DNA from: Scylla paramamosain
Lineage: Eukaryota; Arthropoda; Malacostraca; Decapoda; Portunidae
Direction of reading: 5' to 3'
Length of the DNA stretch: 64,000 nucleotides
Assembly: GCF_035594125.1 (NCBI RefSeq)
Contig: NC_087181.1
Span: forward strand, 10,156,317 to 10,220,316
Shown piece after piece: positions 1-13,589 of the stretch. Positions within the stretch are counted from its first letter, which is position 1; the number at the start of each line of letters is the position of its first letter. The notes under the pieces were generated by a model. That model searched no databases. It was not told the origin of the DNA and was given only the letters and a program-made list of their open reading frames with translations. The position numbers and the translations under genes are program-made.

Positions 1-477
1 GAACAGACTCGTGTTGTGTACCATTACCACCGAATCAAACCATTAAGTGGACCCCCTTTTTTTTTATCCTTCCTTTTTTATGGCTACAGATTTTTGCTGC
101 CTTCAGTACATCACGCCAGGCTCACGGTACTGTTTTTTTTCTTTTTATTTTGTTCTGCCTATTACATTTTTGTGCCCGCGGATGCCCATAAATCTTGGTC
201 CTGGTGGTGGAAGCGTCCGTCATTGCTTTTATCGCTACAAATCAGGCTTTAATTTAAGGTCACAACTGGCATAAAACGTGGGCGGGCGGGACATTTTTCG
301 TCTATGTTCCCCGGTGATGGTGATTCTTTATACTGGGCTGTTAGGCGAAGGTGAGTGATGGCCGGGGTCAGGCGCTTTAGGTCCATCAGTCAAACTATAT
401 TTTATGACCACCAATCATGAGACTCGTGTTGCGTAAAAAACCATGACACCCTCGCTATACTTCACTACACATCACCA

Positions 478-478
478 G

Positions 479-512
<34 letters not shown>

Positions 513-522
513 ACACACACAC
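478..522. repeat. (CA)n
   Basis: Dinucleotide tract at the left end of the minisatellite at 540-1185. Confidence 0.95.
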
Positions 523-539
523 GTGCACTTCCATCCATC

Positions 540-784
540 ACACACTTACACCCACACGGAGATGCCTGCAATAGACTGGAAGAAGAGGTCGTAGAGGCAA
601 GCGGTGTACGTGAACTAAAGATAAGACTGGCCAAATACAGCATAAGGTAGGGAAACACACACACCCACTCTGACACTCACACGAAGACACTTACCAAATA
701 TGCATGGGATAAACAAGAAGGGGAGGTCACGGGGGCAAAGAGTGTACGTGAATTAAAGATAAAACTGGATATATATAGCCAGGG

Positions 785-838
<54 letters not shown>

Positions 839-1185
839 TCAATTACACCTAGAATAGATACCTGTAAAAGACGAAAAGTTGTGGACAGAAGTAAATACTG
901 TACGTGAAATAAAGACAAAACTTGATAGATATAGCCAGGGAAACGCCCACGCATACAAAGACACCTAGTATAGATACCTGGAATAGACAACGTCAAAATG
1001 TCACAGAGGCACGGAAGGTACGTGAACTGAAGGGGAATTGACAAATATAGATAAGGAAACACACCCCGCCCACACATTCACACAGTGACACCTAATATAG
1101 ATACCTTAAAAAAACTGGAAGAAGTGACAAAGGCAAATGGTGCACATGAACAAATATAGATAGATAGAAAACAGGACTGCACAGA
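540..1185. repeat. Minisatellite, unit about 125 bp, five copies, with embedded (CA)n
   Basis: Diverged tandem units, each with ATAGATACCTG, GTACGTGAA, TAAAGA.AAAACTGG and ending in GGAAACACAC. GTACGTGAA-like landmarks lie at about 605, 743, 900, 1017 and 1141. The CACAC at the end of each unit is expanded to about 50 bp at 786-836 in one unit and is short in others. Confidence 0.8.
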
Positions 1186-1488
1186 CACAAACACACACAC
1201 AAACACACAGACAGACACGCCAGGCCCCAGTGTCCACCACACCGCCACATTCTGCCCCACGTGCCGCGCCCTTCTTCCTGCAGCCGTCGTCGCCGTGGCC
1301 ACACCCCGCCACACCCTCGGCCGCTATATTACACTCCGTAGGGGAAAAACGATCTCCGAGGGCGTGTGTTTTACGACTTGGCGTGCTGAGCGAAGGAGTA
1401 TATAACGCCATAATCCCAAACACAATATTGGAAAAATGGTTAGAGTGCCTCCAACTGCTCCTCCTCCTCCCTATACCCCCACCCACCG

Positions 1489-2075
<587 letters not shown>

Positions 2076-2109
2076 CCAAAATTTATGGTAGTGAGGGAAA
2101 GGTTGCAGG

Positions 2110-2335
2110 TACGGAATGAATGAGTCAGGTGTGCTCAGTCAGGTGTATTGTGCCAGATTACTCAGTCACCTGTACTCAGTCAGATATACTCAGTCTGGTG
2201 TACTTGGTAATCAGATATGTGTGCTCAGTCAAGTATATTCCATCAGGTGTATTTAGGTGTAGTCAACCAAGTGTCCCAAGCCTGGTATATTCATACAGGT
2301 GAATTTAATCAGGTACAGTGAATCAGGTGGCATAA
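2110..2335. repeat. Minisatellite, unit 15-17 bp
   Basis: About fourteen degenerate copies of CTCAGTCAGGTGTA, ending some 40 bp from the donor of exon 8 on the minus strand. Confidence 0.85.
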
Positions 2336-2373
2336 ACATACTAAGACAAGTGCACACGTCAAGGCGTACTCAC

Positions 2374-2518
2374 AGTGCACCTGCAGTCTCCTAGTGGCGG
2401 AGAGGCGATAGTCTGGCACCAGCGGGTTCTTGGCGGTGCACGTGATGGTCCGGCCGTTGTCTTCTGAGGAGGGCAGCAGGCGACCTCTCCTAATGGTCGT
2501 GTTTTGGTCAAGCGACGA
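2374..2518 (-). CDS. Sidestep-like Ig gene, exon 8 (second half of Ig3)
   Basis: This is the last exon visible before the gene leaves the window on the left. It encodes the second half of the third Ig domain, with the strand-F motif EDNGRTITCTAKNP, whose Cys pairs with that of exon 7, and ends in LQVH, the usual close of Sidestep Ig3. The acceptor AG is at 2519-2520 and the donor GT, in a GTGAGT context, at 2372-2373. The exon starts in phase 0, matching exon 7, and ends one base into a codon, so the next exon (beyond the window) must start with two bases. NTT is a possible N-glycosylation site. No Ig4-like frame was found between 1 and 2373. Confidence 0.88.
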
Positions 2519-2760
2519 CTGTGCGGGGGAGAAACAAGAGAAACAAGATAAACAAGGCAAGCAACCCCTCTAAACTTCGGTATCAGTGATGGGAATTAAT
2601 GATGGCTGGTGGCGTGTTTTACCATTATCATCGTCACCATTGTCACCATTAAAGTAACCTCCTTTTGATGCCGCGCCATTCATCCCACCGTCAACACCAA
2701 TTATCCACCGGAACCAATTACCTGGCACCTGCAATTAGCTACTCGTGGCGGCCGGCTTAC

Positions 2761-2915
2761 CTGAGGGGGCAGGGCCTTGAAGCCCGTGGAGCCATCAATC
2801 TTAAGGTCGAGCGTGGCGGGCGGCTTGGACCCCGTCGACCTGCACATTATAGACGCTTCCACACCGGCCCTGAGCGGCACGTCAGTCCCCTCGATCTCCA
2901 CCCTTAGCGGCGGCA
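2761..2915 (-). CDS. Sidestep-like Ig gene, exon 7 (first half of Ig3)
   Basis: The exon opens with LPPLRVEIEG, whose first codon is split with exon 6, and continues through PLRAGVEASIMCRSTGSKPP. The 'PPL.V.I.G...PL.AG....C.S.GS.PP' pattern is the hallmark start of Ig3 in arthropod Sidestep proteins. The acceptor AG is at 2916-2917 and the donor GTAAGC begins at 2760. Phases are 1 in and 0 out, 155 bp. Odd: where family members have the core Trp of strand C (usually TWW or similar after PPA), this exon reads TLDLKIDGS, so the Trp is missing. A 242-bp intron separates it from exon 8. Confidence 0.88.
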
Positions 2916-3479
2916 CTGTGGGGTAAATGAAACCTGCCTTCATCCCGCGCCGCTCGGCTCAGCACAGGCAGGGCGGGAGAGGCGAGTTCTAACGAGTCTT
3001 AACTTATGGATCACAAACTTGCAGCCTTACAAAAGTTTTGAACGTAAACTTGGGAGCGTTCAGAGAGGAATGGAGAGAATAACGCGAAGTATAACGTACA
3101 GAAGCAGCAAGAGAGCATTGGGAACAAAGTTGAAATTATTCTCTCCGCTAACATAAATAAAAGAAAATGAAGGTGGGAGGTGATATTGTGCACAGGACTA
3201 ATAATACTCAGACATCTAAGTTGACACAAAGGCGACCCAGTGGCGGGAAAACGAAACAAAGGCACACGGCAACACTGAGATGGAGGGAGCGAATGAGAAA
3301 ATTAGACAAACAGACACACAAGTGGAAAAGTTAGGAGGGCCTTTGTCTTGCAATGGACTGGCTATTGATGCCCGCCGCCCGTGAGGAGGGTGGCGATGGG
3401 CGATGAAAAATTGTTATGATAATGTTGGCAGTGACGAAGAGGCGTGATACAGACGGCGATGGAATTTTGTGTGGATTAT

Positions 3480-3725
3480 AATTACGATGATGATTACAAT
3501 GGTAAAATGCGGTGAATGTCGCAATGAAGGGTGATGGTGGTGGTGATGAAGAACGAAAACGATGAAGATAGTGATGACGAAAAATAGAATATATAGGATG
3601 AAATTTAAAAATGATAATGATGATAATAGCGATGAAAAGTGATTATGGTGACAGTAGAGGATGACGATGGTGATAATGAAAAATTAAAATAATGAAGATA
3701 GTGATGATGAAAAATAAAAATAAAA
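3480..3725. repeat. GAT-rich repeat, unit about 130 bp
   Basis: GATGATGA-rich sequence in which ATGAAGATAGTGATGA and GAAAAATA recur at about 3561 and 3692. Lies in the intron between exons 7 and 6. Confidence 0.6.
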
Positions 3726-3959
3726 GCAAACAAATTAATTAAAAAATCATAAAGATACCAGTTGAAGGAACAAAAGTAAGTGAAACGCGGGAAGGCGGCG
3801 CTACAGAGTTATACGCGGGACTCCAGACATTCAACTGTTTTTTTTTTTTTTTTCTGTAGTGAAGTGCGAGGTGCAGTAGCAGTGAGAATATCCAAACTTT
3901 CACGTGTATAATTAAGTGGCCCCTTAGGATAACCTGAATTATATATCAAAGTTGATCTA

Positions 3960-4175
<216 letters not shown>

Positions 4176-4357
4176 TTCTCCTGTGTGAATGAAGAATATG
4201 GTGTCACGTAGATTGCGTATTGATGTATTCAGGACCATTTAAGGGAGAAATTGTTAGGAGCAGGAGAAATTTTCATTTTCCCTCCCTATTTTTTTTATAT
4301 ATATTTTTAGAAATTTAGCTTAACAGGAGAAATTCATGTTTAATTTTGCTTTATTTT

Positions 4358-4397
4358 ACTACTGATATTACTACTACTACTATTACTACTACTACTG

Positions 4398-4487
<90 letters not shown>

Positions 4488-4492
4488 TTACT
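4358..4492. repeat. (CTA)n
   Basis: Trinucleotide tract of about 130 bp. The poly-Thr open frame across it is a repeat artefact. Confidence 0.95.
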
Positions 4493-5240
4493 ACTGACAA
4501 TAATAATACACTTGGGAACTACACCGATTTAAACTCCTGGGACGTGTTGGTATTGAGTGATTTTGTTATACTTGTGGTTGTAATTACTTTTCTCGGCGTG
4601 AAAATGTTAACAACTGCAATCAAGAGATGAAATGGTGGCAGTGCGGTGAAAGTTGTGGTGGTAGTGTTGTTGCTGTTGTTGTTGTTGTTGTTGTTTTTGC
4701 CGCTGATGTGATGCGGGGATCATTTTAAGAGTGATGAAGTGGGTGATGATGAGGGGTGACTGGTGATAATGAAACTAACAATGGTGATAAGTTGGAATAG
4801 GAATGGTGATGTCGGAGGATGGTGATGGGGAAAGGATGAGATGAACAGCTTAGCATGTGATAGGATGGTGATGAAAATATGGTGACAAGAGCAAAATAAT
4901 AGTGCTGGGGAGAGTTAGTGAAAAAAAAAAATACTTGAGAACCAGAGTGACAGTAGTGATGGAAGGACTTGGTGACCGTGAAGTAGTAAGAAGAGAAGAC
5001 GGAGACTGATGAAAAGAGCTTGGAGAAAGGAGAAGGTCAGTTGAGGGAAGCCGATCGAGGGGAAGACAGAGAGTGAGATGGAGGGATGGAATTGCAAAGG
5101 ATGGGAGTCACAAAGGAAGATGCAAGGGAGAGAGAGAAAAAAAAACTGGAGAAGAATCGTATATGGCGCCGACCCTCACTGTAAGGAAACCACTACAGGA
5201 GAAGAGAGAGGATAATGAAAGAAAGCGACACCATACTCAC

Positions 5241-5480
5241 GGTGCATACTGATGGTGACCTCCTTGTGTAGGCCGAGGGTAAGATTGGTGCTGCGAGCCT
5301 CACACCGTAGCCTCCGCCCATCATCGTGCCTGGTGAGCTCACGCAGGATGAGCATTGCGCTTCTCACAGTCACGGGCCGGTCACTCCCTAGGGGCATGGG
5401 GCTGTCCGGCAGTGGCAGCGCTCGGGGGTGTATCAGCTCTTCGCCGCGTGACACCCACCGCACCTCGGGCAGCGGGTGGC
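5241..5480 (-). CDS. Sidestep-like Ig gene, exon 6 (most of Ig2)
   Basis: This 240-bp exon encodes the body of the second Ig domain: HPLPEVRWVSRGEEL with the strand-C Trp, then LRELTRHDDGRRLRCEARST with the second Cys, and NLTLGLHKEVTISMH at the end. The 'L.i..ltR.D....l.C.A.ntnlt' pattern is typical of Sidestep Ig2 and was a main reason for the family call. AG is at 5481-5482 and the donor GTGAGT begins at 5240. It starts in phase 1 (completing a Gly with exon 5) and ends in phase 1 (completing a Leu with exon 7). NLT is a candidate glycosylation site. Confidence 0.92.
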
Positions 5481-5619
5481 CTGGTAGAGAGGTGGCGGTA
5501 AATGCACAGGGAATGTAGGTTGGCTCTTAAGATTTGTTTGAGGCCGTCTGTGATAAGCTATACTTTCTGATCAGAAGTAAGAGGTGCAGTATAGTAAAGG
5601 CAGATAGAGAGCAGGAAAG

Positions 5620-5625
<6 letters not shown>

Positions 5626-5713
<88 letters not shown>
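5626..5713. repeat. (GA)n
   Basis: About 88 bp in the intron between exons 6 and 5. Confidence 0.97.
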
Positions 5714-5717
<4 letters not shown>

Positions 5718-5802
5718 GATAAGTTCGAAGGAGAGACAAGGAGGTCGACATCCCGACAGACTGACACATAAAACAACTAACAGAACACACATCCGAGAAG
5801 CA

Positions 5803-6118
5803 ATGAAAGAATAACATAATAACATCGATAAGGACAAGAACTTACAATATAAAGCAAAAACAATAGCATGACAGTTCAGAAAAAAAAAAATACTGCAGAA
5901 ATTCCTCATAACTACCTGGAAGTCTAGTTTTTCTTCAGGGAACGGAAAAAAAAAGAGCAGGAGATGATGAAAGAATAATAGAATAATATCGATAAGATAC
6001 AAACTGACAGTATAAAGCAAAAGAATAAAATCACCGTTCAGAGCAAGAAAATACCGCAGGAATTCCTCATAACTACCTCAAAGTCTACTATTTTTTTTAG
6101 AGAACAGGGAACAAATAG
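5803..6118. repeat. Tandem duplication, period about 163 bp
   Basis: Two copies share ATGAAAGAATAA, ATCGATAAG, AGTATAAAGCAAAA, GTTCAGA and AATTCCTCATAACTACCT; the second starts near 5967. Confidence 0.85.
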
Positions 6119-6373
6119 CAAGAAACAATTCACATTACCCATAAGCTTTGTACTCTGGCAAAACAAAACGATGCGATATTGATGGCGCGTTAAATGGACA
6201 ATGACCTCTCTTGCTGCTCGTGTAACAGAGAAAAAGTAACGCGTTTCATATTCACGGTTGGAGATTCATTCTTGTTTCATCAGTAGAATACATTTAGCCT
6301 CCCTCCATAATAGATCATCCCTTGCTGGTGTATTAAAGGAATGCCCCACTTTCACGTTGCTTCGAGGTGTGTA

Positions 6374-6377
<4 letters not shown>

Positions 6378-6434
<57 letters not shown>
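6378..6434. repeat. (CT)n
   Basis: About 57 bp, followed by a CGCTCT-rich decay zone. Confidence 0.95.
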
Positions 6435-6438
<4 letters not shown>

Positions 6439-6909
6439 CTCGCTCTAGCTCTCGCTCTTTCCCTCTCTTCAGGCACAAACACTCAGCGCTAAATATACAA
6501 GGAATAAGTGGTCTGGGAAAGCTGGAGGCAAACACATTAAGGTCCCTCAGTCTAATAATTACACGCGTCAAATGGCACTTTTTCTTCCCCGCGGAGGACG
6601 CTCGGCAGACTCCCCTCTTCGTGCCCCGCGTTCTTTACCCTCTGGTCTGGCAGTGGCGGCGGTCAGTGGCGGCGGTTGAGTGAGTGAGGGCTTCTCTTTT
6701 ACCTTTCTCTTTTAGCCGGCAGAAGTTAAATTTGTCGCCATGTTGCACTCTCTTCCTTCTCCTCCTTCTCCTCCGCCTCCGCCTCCGCCTCCTCCAGGTA
6801 GCAAAGGGAGTTTAAGTCGTAAATTTCAAACTTGGGCGGAAAAAGGAGTTCTAATAGGCCGTTTTGGACTCACTGCTTTAGCCCGGAATGTGCAGAAGTG
6901 TATACCTTT

Positions 6910-7026
<117 letters not shown>

Positions 7027-7439
7027 GGGAGAAGAAATGTAGTGGAAAGCAGGAAGATTCAAGGTGACAGTGACGTGTTCCCATATTCCATACCTGTCTG
7101 TCTGTCTGTGTATCTGTCTGTCTGTTTCTTTCCTCACGTATCTGCCTATCCACCACCACAACCACCACCACCACTACCATTCAGACACCTACGCACTAAA
7201 ATCCCTTCTTCAGTTTCACTCAAACCATTCACCCTCATGACAAATTTCCCCAGCCTAACACAACCTAACAAAACCTGACATTATTTATCACGTGGGAATG
7301 ATTTTTTGGGGGGAATCTTTTGAGTGGAATGTTTGTGGGAGGAAATTTACGTGGGAAACCTGTTACATATCACAACACCACCACCGCCACTACCAGTACA
7401 CTTCCAGATAACCACACTCGTCACCACACCACTGCACCA

Positions 7440-7461
7440 TAAGATAGACAGATAGACAGAC

Positions 7462-7504
<43 letters not shown>

Positions 7505-7518
7505 CAGATAGATAGACA
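7440..7518. repeat. (GATA)n/(GACA)n
   Basis: Tetranucleotide tract of about 80 bp, followed by about 160 bp of degenerate CCACCA/CACCACA sequence up to the donor of exon 5. Confidence 0.95.
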
Positions 7519-7678
7519 GCACTACCATAGAACTACACACACCACCACACAACACCACCACAAACACACATTTTCATCACACCACAAGCTTCAAGACAAC
7601 ATCACCACATACTCACACACCACTACCCACTACCACACCACCACTACACCATCAATACCACCACACTAACTCACTCAC

Positions 7679-7789
7679 CACCATACGCGCGGCAGGACAG
7701 CCTCACTTGGGAAGACTCCTGGTACGGCCCCACGACATCCCGGATCATCTTGTCATTATTGTCGAAAATCTCCAGGCCTCGCATCTCCT
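7679..7789 (-). CDS. Sidestep-like Ig gene, exon 5 (start of Ig2)
   Basis: This 111-bp exon links Ig1 to Ig2: EEMRGLEIFDNNDKMIRD, then VVGPYQESSQVRLSCRAYGG. The 'I.D..G..I....GPY.E......L.C' spacing with the first Ig2 Cys matches Sidestep proteins. A pyrimidine-rich acceptor ends at AG 7790-7791 and the donor GTGAGT begins at 7678. Both ends are phase 1, so the exon joins exons 4 and 6 without loss of frame. It was missed as an open frame of its own because it is short, and was found by looking for the Ig2 start between exons 4 and 6. A GT one repeat unit earlier is a weaker alternative donor. Confidence 0.88.
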
Positions 7790-7799
7790 CTGAAAGAAA

Positions 7800-8285
7800 A
7801 AGCGAAAAATGCAGGAATAGTAAGACGTTCGAGAATTAGGTTAAGAAGGAAATGCGAGAATAATACAGCATTCAAGCATTTGATTAAGGAAGGAGATGTG
7901 GTAATATAAAGTTGGAGTATCTTGTTAAGGAAGGAGAATGGCTGAATAATATAAAGTTTAGGTATCTTGTTAAGGAGAATAAAAATACGAGAATAATGTA
8001 AAGTTCGAGTATTTGGTAAGGAAAGAAGACTACGAGACCAAAAGAACGTTCCAGTAAGTGGCTGAGAAGAATAATATAAAGTTTTAACATTTGGTTAAGG
8101 AATAAAATATGAAAACATTATATCATTCAAGTATTTCGTTCAAGAAGAGAATAATACAAGAATGATAGAATATTTGTTTGAGTATTTGGTTAAGAAGGAA
8201 ATGCGAGCATAACATTACAATTGAGTATTTAGTTCAATGATAAAATGTAAGAATAACAAGACATTTGGGTATTTGGTCATAAATG
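7800..8285. repeat. Minisatellite, unit about 50 bp
   Basis: Roughly nine diverged copies built on ATAAAGTTCGAGTATTTGG, TTAAGGAAGGA and TGCGAGAATAA. It starts about 10 bp upstream of the exon 5 acceptor in gene orientation. Confidence 0.8.
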
Positions 8286-8533
8286 CGACTAGTGTGTAAT
8301 TATTCTTCTGTTCAAGGCATTCATATGATATTGCCGGATATGTTTCCCAGACAGACGAGTAATGGACAGTAATGAACTCAGACATACACAAATATGCACA
8401 TGAATAATTTATTGGTGCCTCAGGAGAAATGAGGAATAAAAGCATAATCTCGAATCAACAGAAATTAATAACGTATGACGAAGCAAATACAAGATATATA
8501 AGAGATTATTTCGGTAATATAACATTAGCTTAT

Positions 8534-8651
<118 letters not shown>

Positions 8652-8898
8652 GTGGAGCGTTAAGATAATGAAAAACAGGGAGAAAAAAATAGACAGACAG
8701 ACAGACAGACAGACAAACGCAGAGACAGACAGAGGGGGACAGAGGCGGGTGGAGCTGTAAGATAGAGAGAGTGAGGGAGAGAAACATTGACGGACTTATA
8801 GACACAAAGACAGAAAGACAGACACAGACAAAGAGGATGGTGGATCAGCAAGACAAAGGTCACACAGGTACACAGGTGATGCAGGGTGCGCGGCTCAC

Positions 8899-9019
8899 CA
8901 TGCACGTGGAGCTGGACGAGGGACATCATGGTCTGCGAGGTCATGAAGTCAACGCGACACGTGTAGTTACCAGCATCCGCCAACGTGACATTTTTGACCT
9001 CCAGGAACCCGACACGAGT
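8899..9019 (-). CDS. Sidestep-like Ig gene, exon 4 (end of Ig1)
   Basis: The exon encodes TRVGFLEVKNVTLADAGNYT followed by CRVDF and ends SLVQLHVH. 'L.i.nvt..DaG.Y.CRVDF' is the strand E-F signature of the first, V-type Ig domain of Sidestep proteins, and CRVDF is especially characteristic. AG is at 9020-9021 and the donor GTGAGC starts at 8898. It begins in phase 0, matching exon 3, and ends in phase 1, giving Glu with the first bases of exon 5. NVT and NYT are potential glycosylation sites. Confidence 0.92.
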
Positions 9020-9102
9020 CTGTTCAATGGGAGGAAAGTGAAGGAAGCGTGAGAGCGTGAGAGAGGCAGCCTGTGTACACGGCTAAACACTCCTCAGTGA
9101 GG

Positions 9103-9467
<365 letters not shown>

Positions 9468-9522
9468 TTCACTGATTATCACAAACATACATATCTGCAT
9501 GTATGCCTACCTACACACGCAC

Positions 9523-9735
<213 letters not shown>

Positions 9736-9781
9736 AACAGGCAAAATATACCAGCGATGCTCATCATGTGAGATTAAATAT

Positions 9782-10265
<484 letters not shown>

Positions 10266-10267
<2 letters not shown>

Positions 10268-10860
10268 GAGGAAAGAAAAAATAGGCAAGAGAGGGGAGCC
10301 GAAATAGAGGTGATGAAAAAGGAGTAGGCAGGAGAGGAAAGGATGGGGAGATTTTTATACTGAAATCCTGCAAATCCTTATCCGTTACCTCTTTCAGGGA
10401 AGAGGAGGAGGAGGAGGAGGAGGAGGAGGAGGAGGGAGAGTATTAGCAAGTAGGAAGGGATGATATAAGAGAGAACTGAGGATAAGGAACCAAAATAGGA
10501 GATAAAGAGGAGGAGGAAGAAGAGGAAAAGGAGGAGAAAAGTAATACGTTGGAAGATTGGATAAAATGAAATAAGAGCGAAGATGAGAACAACAAAGAAA
10601 GGAGGAGAGGAGGAAGGGAATAAGTTTGGGAAGAAAAGGGAGAGGGGGATGTGCAGGGAAGAGAAAGAACAAGAAAAATGAATATGGGAAGCAGAGCAGA
10701 GAGAGAATTAGGAGGATAAAGGATATGAATAGAGGGAGAGGGAAGGCTGATATGTGAAGAGGAGAGAGAAGGAAGGAGTGAGAGGGAGGAAGAGAGGGCT
10801 TGTAACATGAGAGGGAAAGGAAGATGATGGGAGAGGCAGAGAAAGGCCGCTGTAAGGTCA
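10266..10860. repeat. Purine-rich block with (GAG)n
   Basis: Nearly pyrimidine-free for long stretches; (GAG)n at about 10400-10435. The opposite strand gives long Ser/Leu/Pro-rich artefact frames. Confidence 0.9.
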
Positions 10861-10997
10861 TGCTGCAAGATTTAGAGATACCATTATGACAGCAGATTGT
10901 GGTGGTGGTGTGGTGTTGTTGTGGTAAGCTGCGGTGTGACCTTGCCCTGAATGGCGGTGCGTGTGGTGATGGTGGCGATGACAGTTGTGATGATACT

Positions 10998-11122
10998 ACG
11001 CCTGGATGATGAATATGATAGGTGGAAGTAGGTAAGCATATTTCATACAGGGTCTGCCACGTGTAAGCTTGATGGCTTCTTGCAGCTTCCTTGATTTTTT
11101 ATGTTCTTCTTATGTAATATTA
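10998..11122 (+). mobile_element. LINE 3'-end fragment, (TTATG)-type tail
   Basis: A short 3' end of a CR1/L2-like LINE. It has the last codons (DDEYDRWK-stop near 11026), then a conserved 3' UTR with TTTCATACAGGG, TGCCACGTGTAAGC and GATGGCTTCTTGCAGCTTCC, then a tail of TTATGTTCTTCTTATG. The same 3' UTR is present on the minus strand at 45868-46068. A (CTA)n tract begins about 15 bp downstream. Confidence 0.75.
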
Positions 11123-11136
11123 AATGATAATGATAT

Positions 11137-11150
11137 TGCTACTACTACTG

Positions 11151-11233
<83 letters not shown>

Positions 11234-11326
11234 GCTACTACTACTACTACTATCTTCCCAAAAAGTATAATACCCTGCTTATGATTACCTATACTATTAC
11301 TGCGCAGGTACAAATTAATCCACAGA

Positions 11327-11402
<76 letters not shown>
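11137..11402. repeat. (CTA)n and (AAT)n
   Basis: (CTA)n at 11137-11252 and (AAT)n at 11327-11402, just downstream of a LINE 3' end. Confidence 0.95.
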
Positions 11403-11404
<2 letters not shown>

Positions 11405-11548
11405 TCCACCAGTCTCTCGTGCCTCTCTCTTGACAAGTTTGAGTGGGCGAAGGATTATGAAAAAAAAAAGAAGTAGTGGTTATTAGAATATATATATTTT
11501 GCTCGTAATTTTCTCTTATCGGTGAGCGACGTTATGTAGGAAGAGGAG

Positions 11549-11550
<2 letters not shown>

Positions 11551-11599
<49 letters not shown>

Positions 11600-11724
11600 G
11601 GGAGTAAGAGTGATTAATGATTTGTACCGCTATTACTATATTATTTTTGTCTTATTATTTACGAATGTTGATTATACTCGTAATGAATGCTAATGATAAT
11701 AATATTTATGATGATGATGAGGAG

Positions 11725-11802
<78 letters not shown>
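11551..11802. repeat. (GT)n and (AAT)n
   Basis: (GT)n at about 11551-11591 and (AAT)n at about 11728-11802. Confidence 0.95.
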
Positions 11803-11804
<2 letters not shown>

Positions 11805-11909
11805 TGTTACTATTAGCCATGTCACACAATAATACGAGTTTTACATGAATCATTACTTTTAATTGAGAGAATAAAAACGTTAACTACAGTAACACTATTA
11901 CCCACCCAA

Positions 11910-12029
<120 letters not shown>

Positions 12030-12503
12030 TACACACACTCATGCTAAGATTATTTCATTTCCATTCCAGCCTCAGTTCTCCCCCTCACCTGCCTCGCCTC
12101 ACCTACCCGCCCTGGCCTACACCTGTGAGTATTTTATCATCAAACATAAAACGCTGCTCACCTGGGCGATATTACCTGCTGCCAACCCTGGACCCGAGCC
12201 GCGCACATCCAAAAAAATGATTCTCGATTGAAATTCCGTGTAGCGTTACGGTGCATGACTGTGCTGGAGTGTAGGTGGGTGGGTGGGATGAGTGGGTAGG
12301 GTGGGCGGGTTTGTGAGGGTGGATGCATCAGTCTTATGGCTTGTAAGGGAGTGATGGCAAAGTTTATAGCTCTTTTCATGTATTCTTTTATCTATTTTGC
12401 TTTCCGTTTCTCCTGTTTTCGTTTCTTCTTTGTTATCTTGTGTTTCGTTGCCTCCTTTTCTGTCTAGTTTTCTTCCTTTATTGTTGTTCTTGCGTATTTT
12501 GTT

Positions 12504-12505
<2 letters not shown>

Positions 12506-12596
<91 letters not shown>

Positions 12597-12923
12597 CTTC
12601 ACGTCCGTTGTATCCTGTTTTTCTTATTTATTTACTCATTTTTTAATCTCATTTTCTTCTCAAGCTTCCACTTTTTCCGCGTCTCTCACTTCATTCCTAT
12701 CTTTCCACTTTATTCCCACGTCCTTCATTCTGCCTCACTCGTTCTTTATCTCTTTCTCTTTCTGCTTGTCCTTCATGAGTTTATATTTTTCTTGTCTATC
12801 TGTCTGTCTCTGTCTGACTGGGCGATTTTCTTTTGTTCTGCTTTTTTACTTTGTCCTTGAAAACATACACACAGACATATCTTTGTTTCTGTCTGTCTGT
12901 TTTTGTCTGTCTGTCTGTCCGTT

Positions 12924-12960
<37 letters not shown>

Positions 12961-12978
12961 ATGTGTCTGTATGTGTCT

Positions 12979-13060
<82 letters not shown>

Positions 13061-13094
13061 AAATTACTGAATTAATCCGTAATGAAGAATAATA

Positions 13095-13130
<36 letters not shown>
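12506..13130. repeat. (CT)n, (TGTC)n, (CT)n, (CA)n series
   Basis: (CT)n at 12506-12594 and 12979-13058, TGTCTGTC repeats at about 12885-12960, (CA)n at 13095-13130; T-rich DNA between. Confidence 0.95.
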
Positions 13131-13132
<2 letters not shown>

Positions 13133-13589
13133 ACCACACATCCTGTCACTTCATCAAACATCATAGCTGGTACTCTCCGTGATTATTTCCTTTCCTCTCA
13201 GATGTGAAACAAATTGGCTTCTTCAGGAGGGAGTGGATGGAGCACCAACCTTTCCACACTTCCGTACACAACTCTCACAACTCCCATCACTTATTCACTC
13301 TCAGGGACATCGGAGTGAAGAAACATATGAACTTTATGTCTCTCCCTCCCTGCTCTCCTCTGTTGATTAGGTTTGTAATGGTCTGGTTTGGGTTCTAATT
13401 TGAGATATTAGTGGAAAGAAATGTCGTTTTTTTCTTTTTCTTTTTCTTCTGGTGAGCTTCTGCTACGTGTGGTGAGATTGCTGTTATTATTGTCTTTTTT
13501 TTTCTCTCTCAAGTCTTACTCCGTTCTCTACTTTGATGTTTTGTGGGGTGTTTTTATCCGTGTGAGTATGTTTATGTGTGTGTGTGTGT

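Noticed and set aside
540..1185. CRISPR-like repeat-spacer array
   Set aside because: Units are contiguous diverged tandem copies with embedded (CA)n; there are no short identical repeats with unique spacers, and the DNA is animal.
12397..13092. 231-codon Ser/Leu/Phe-rich frame
   Set aside because: (CT)n and TGTC repeats with T-rich DNA; no splice or domain support.
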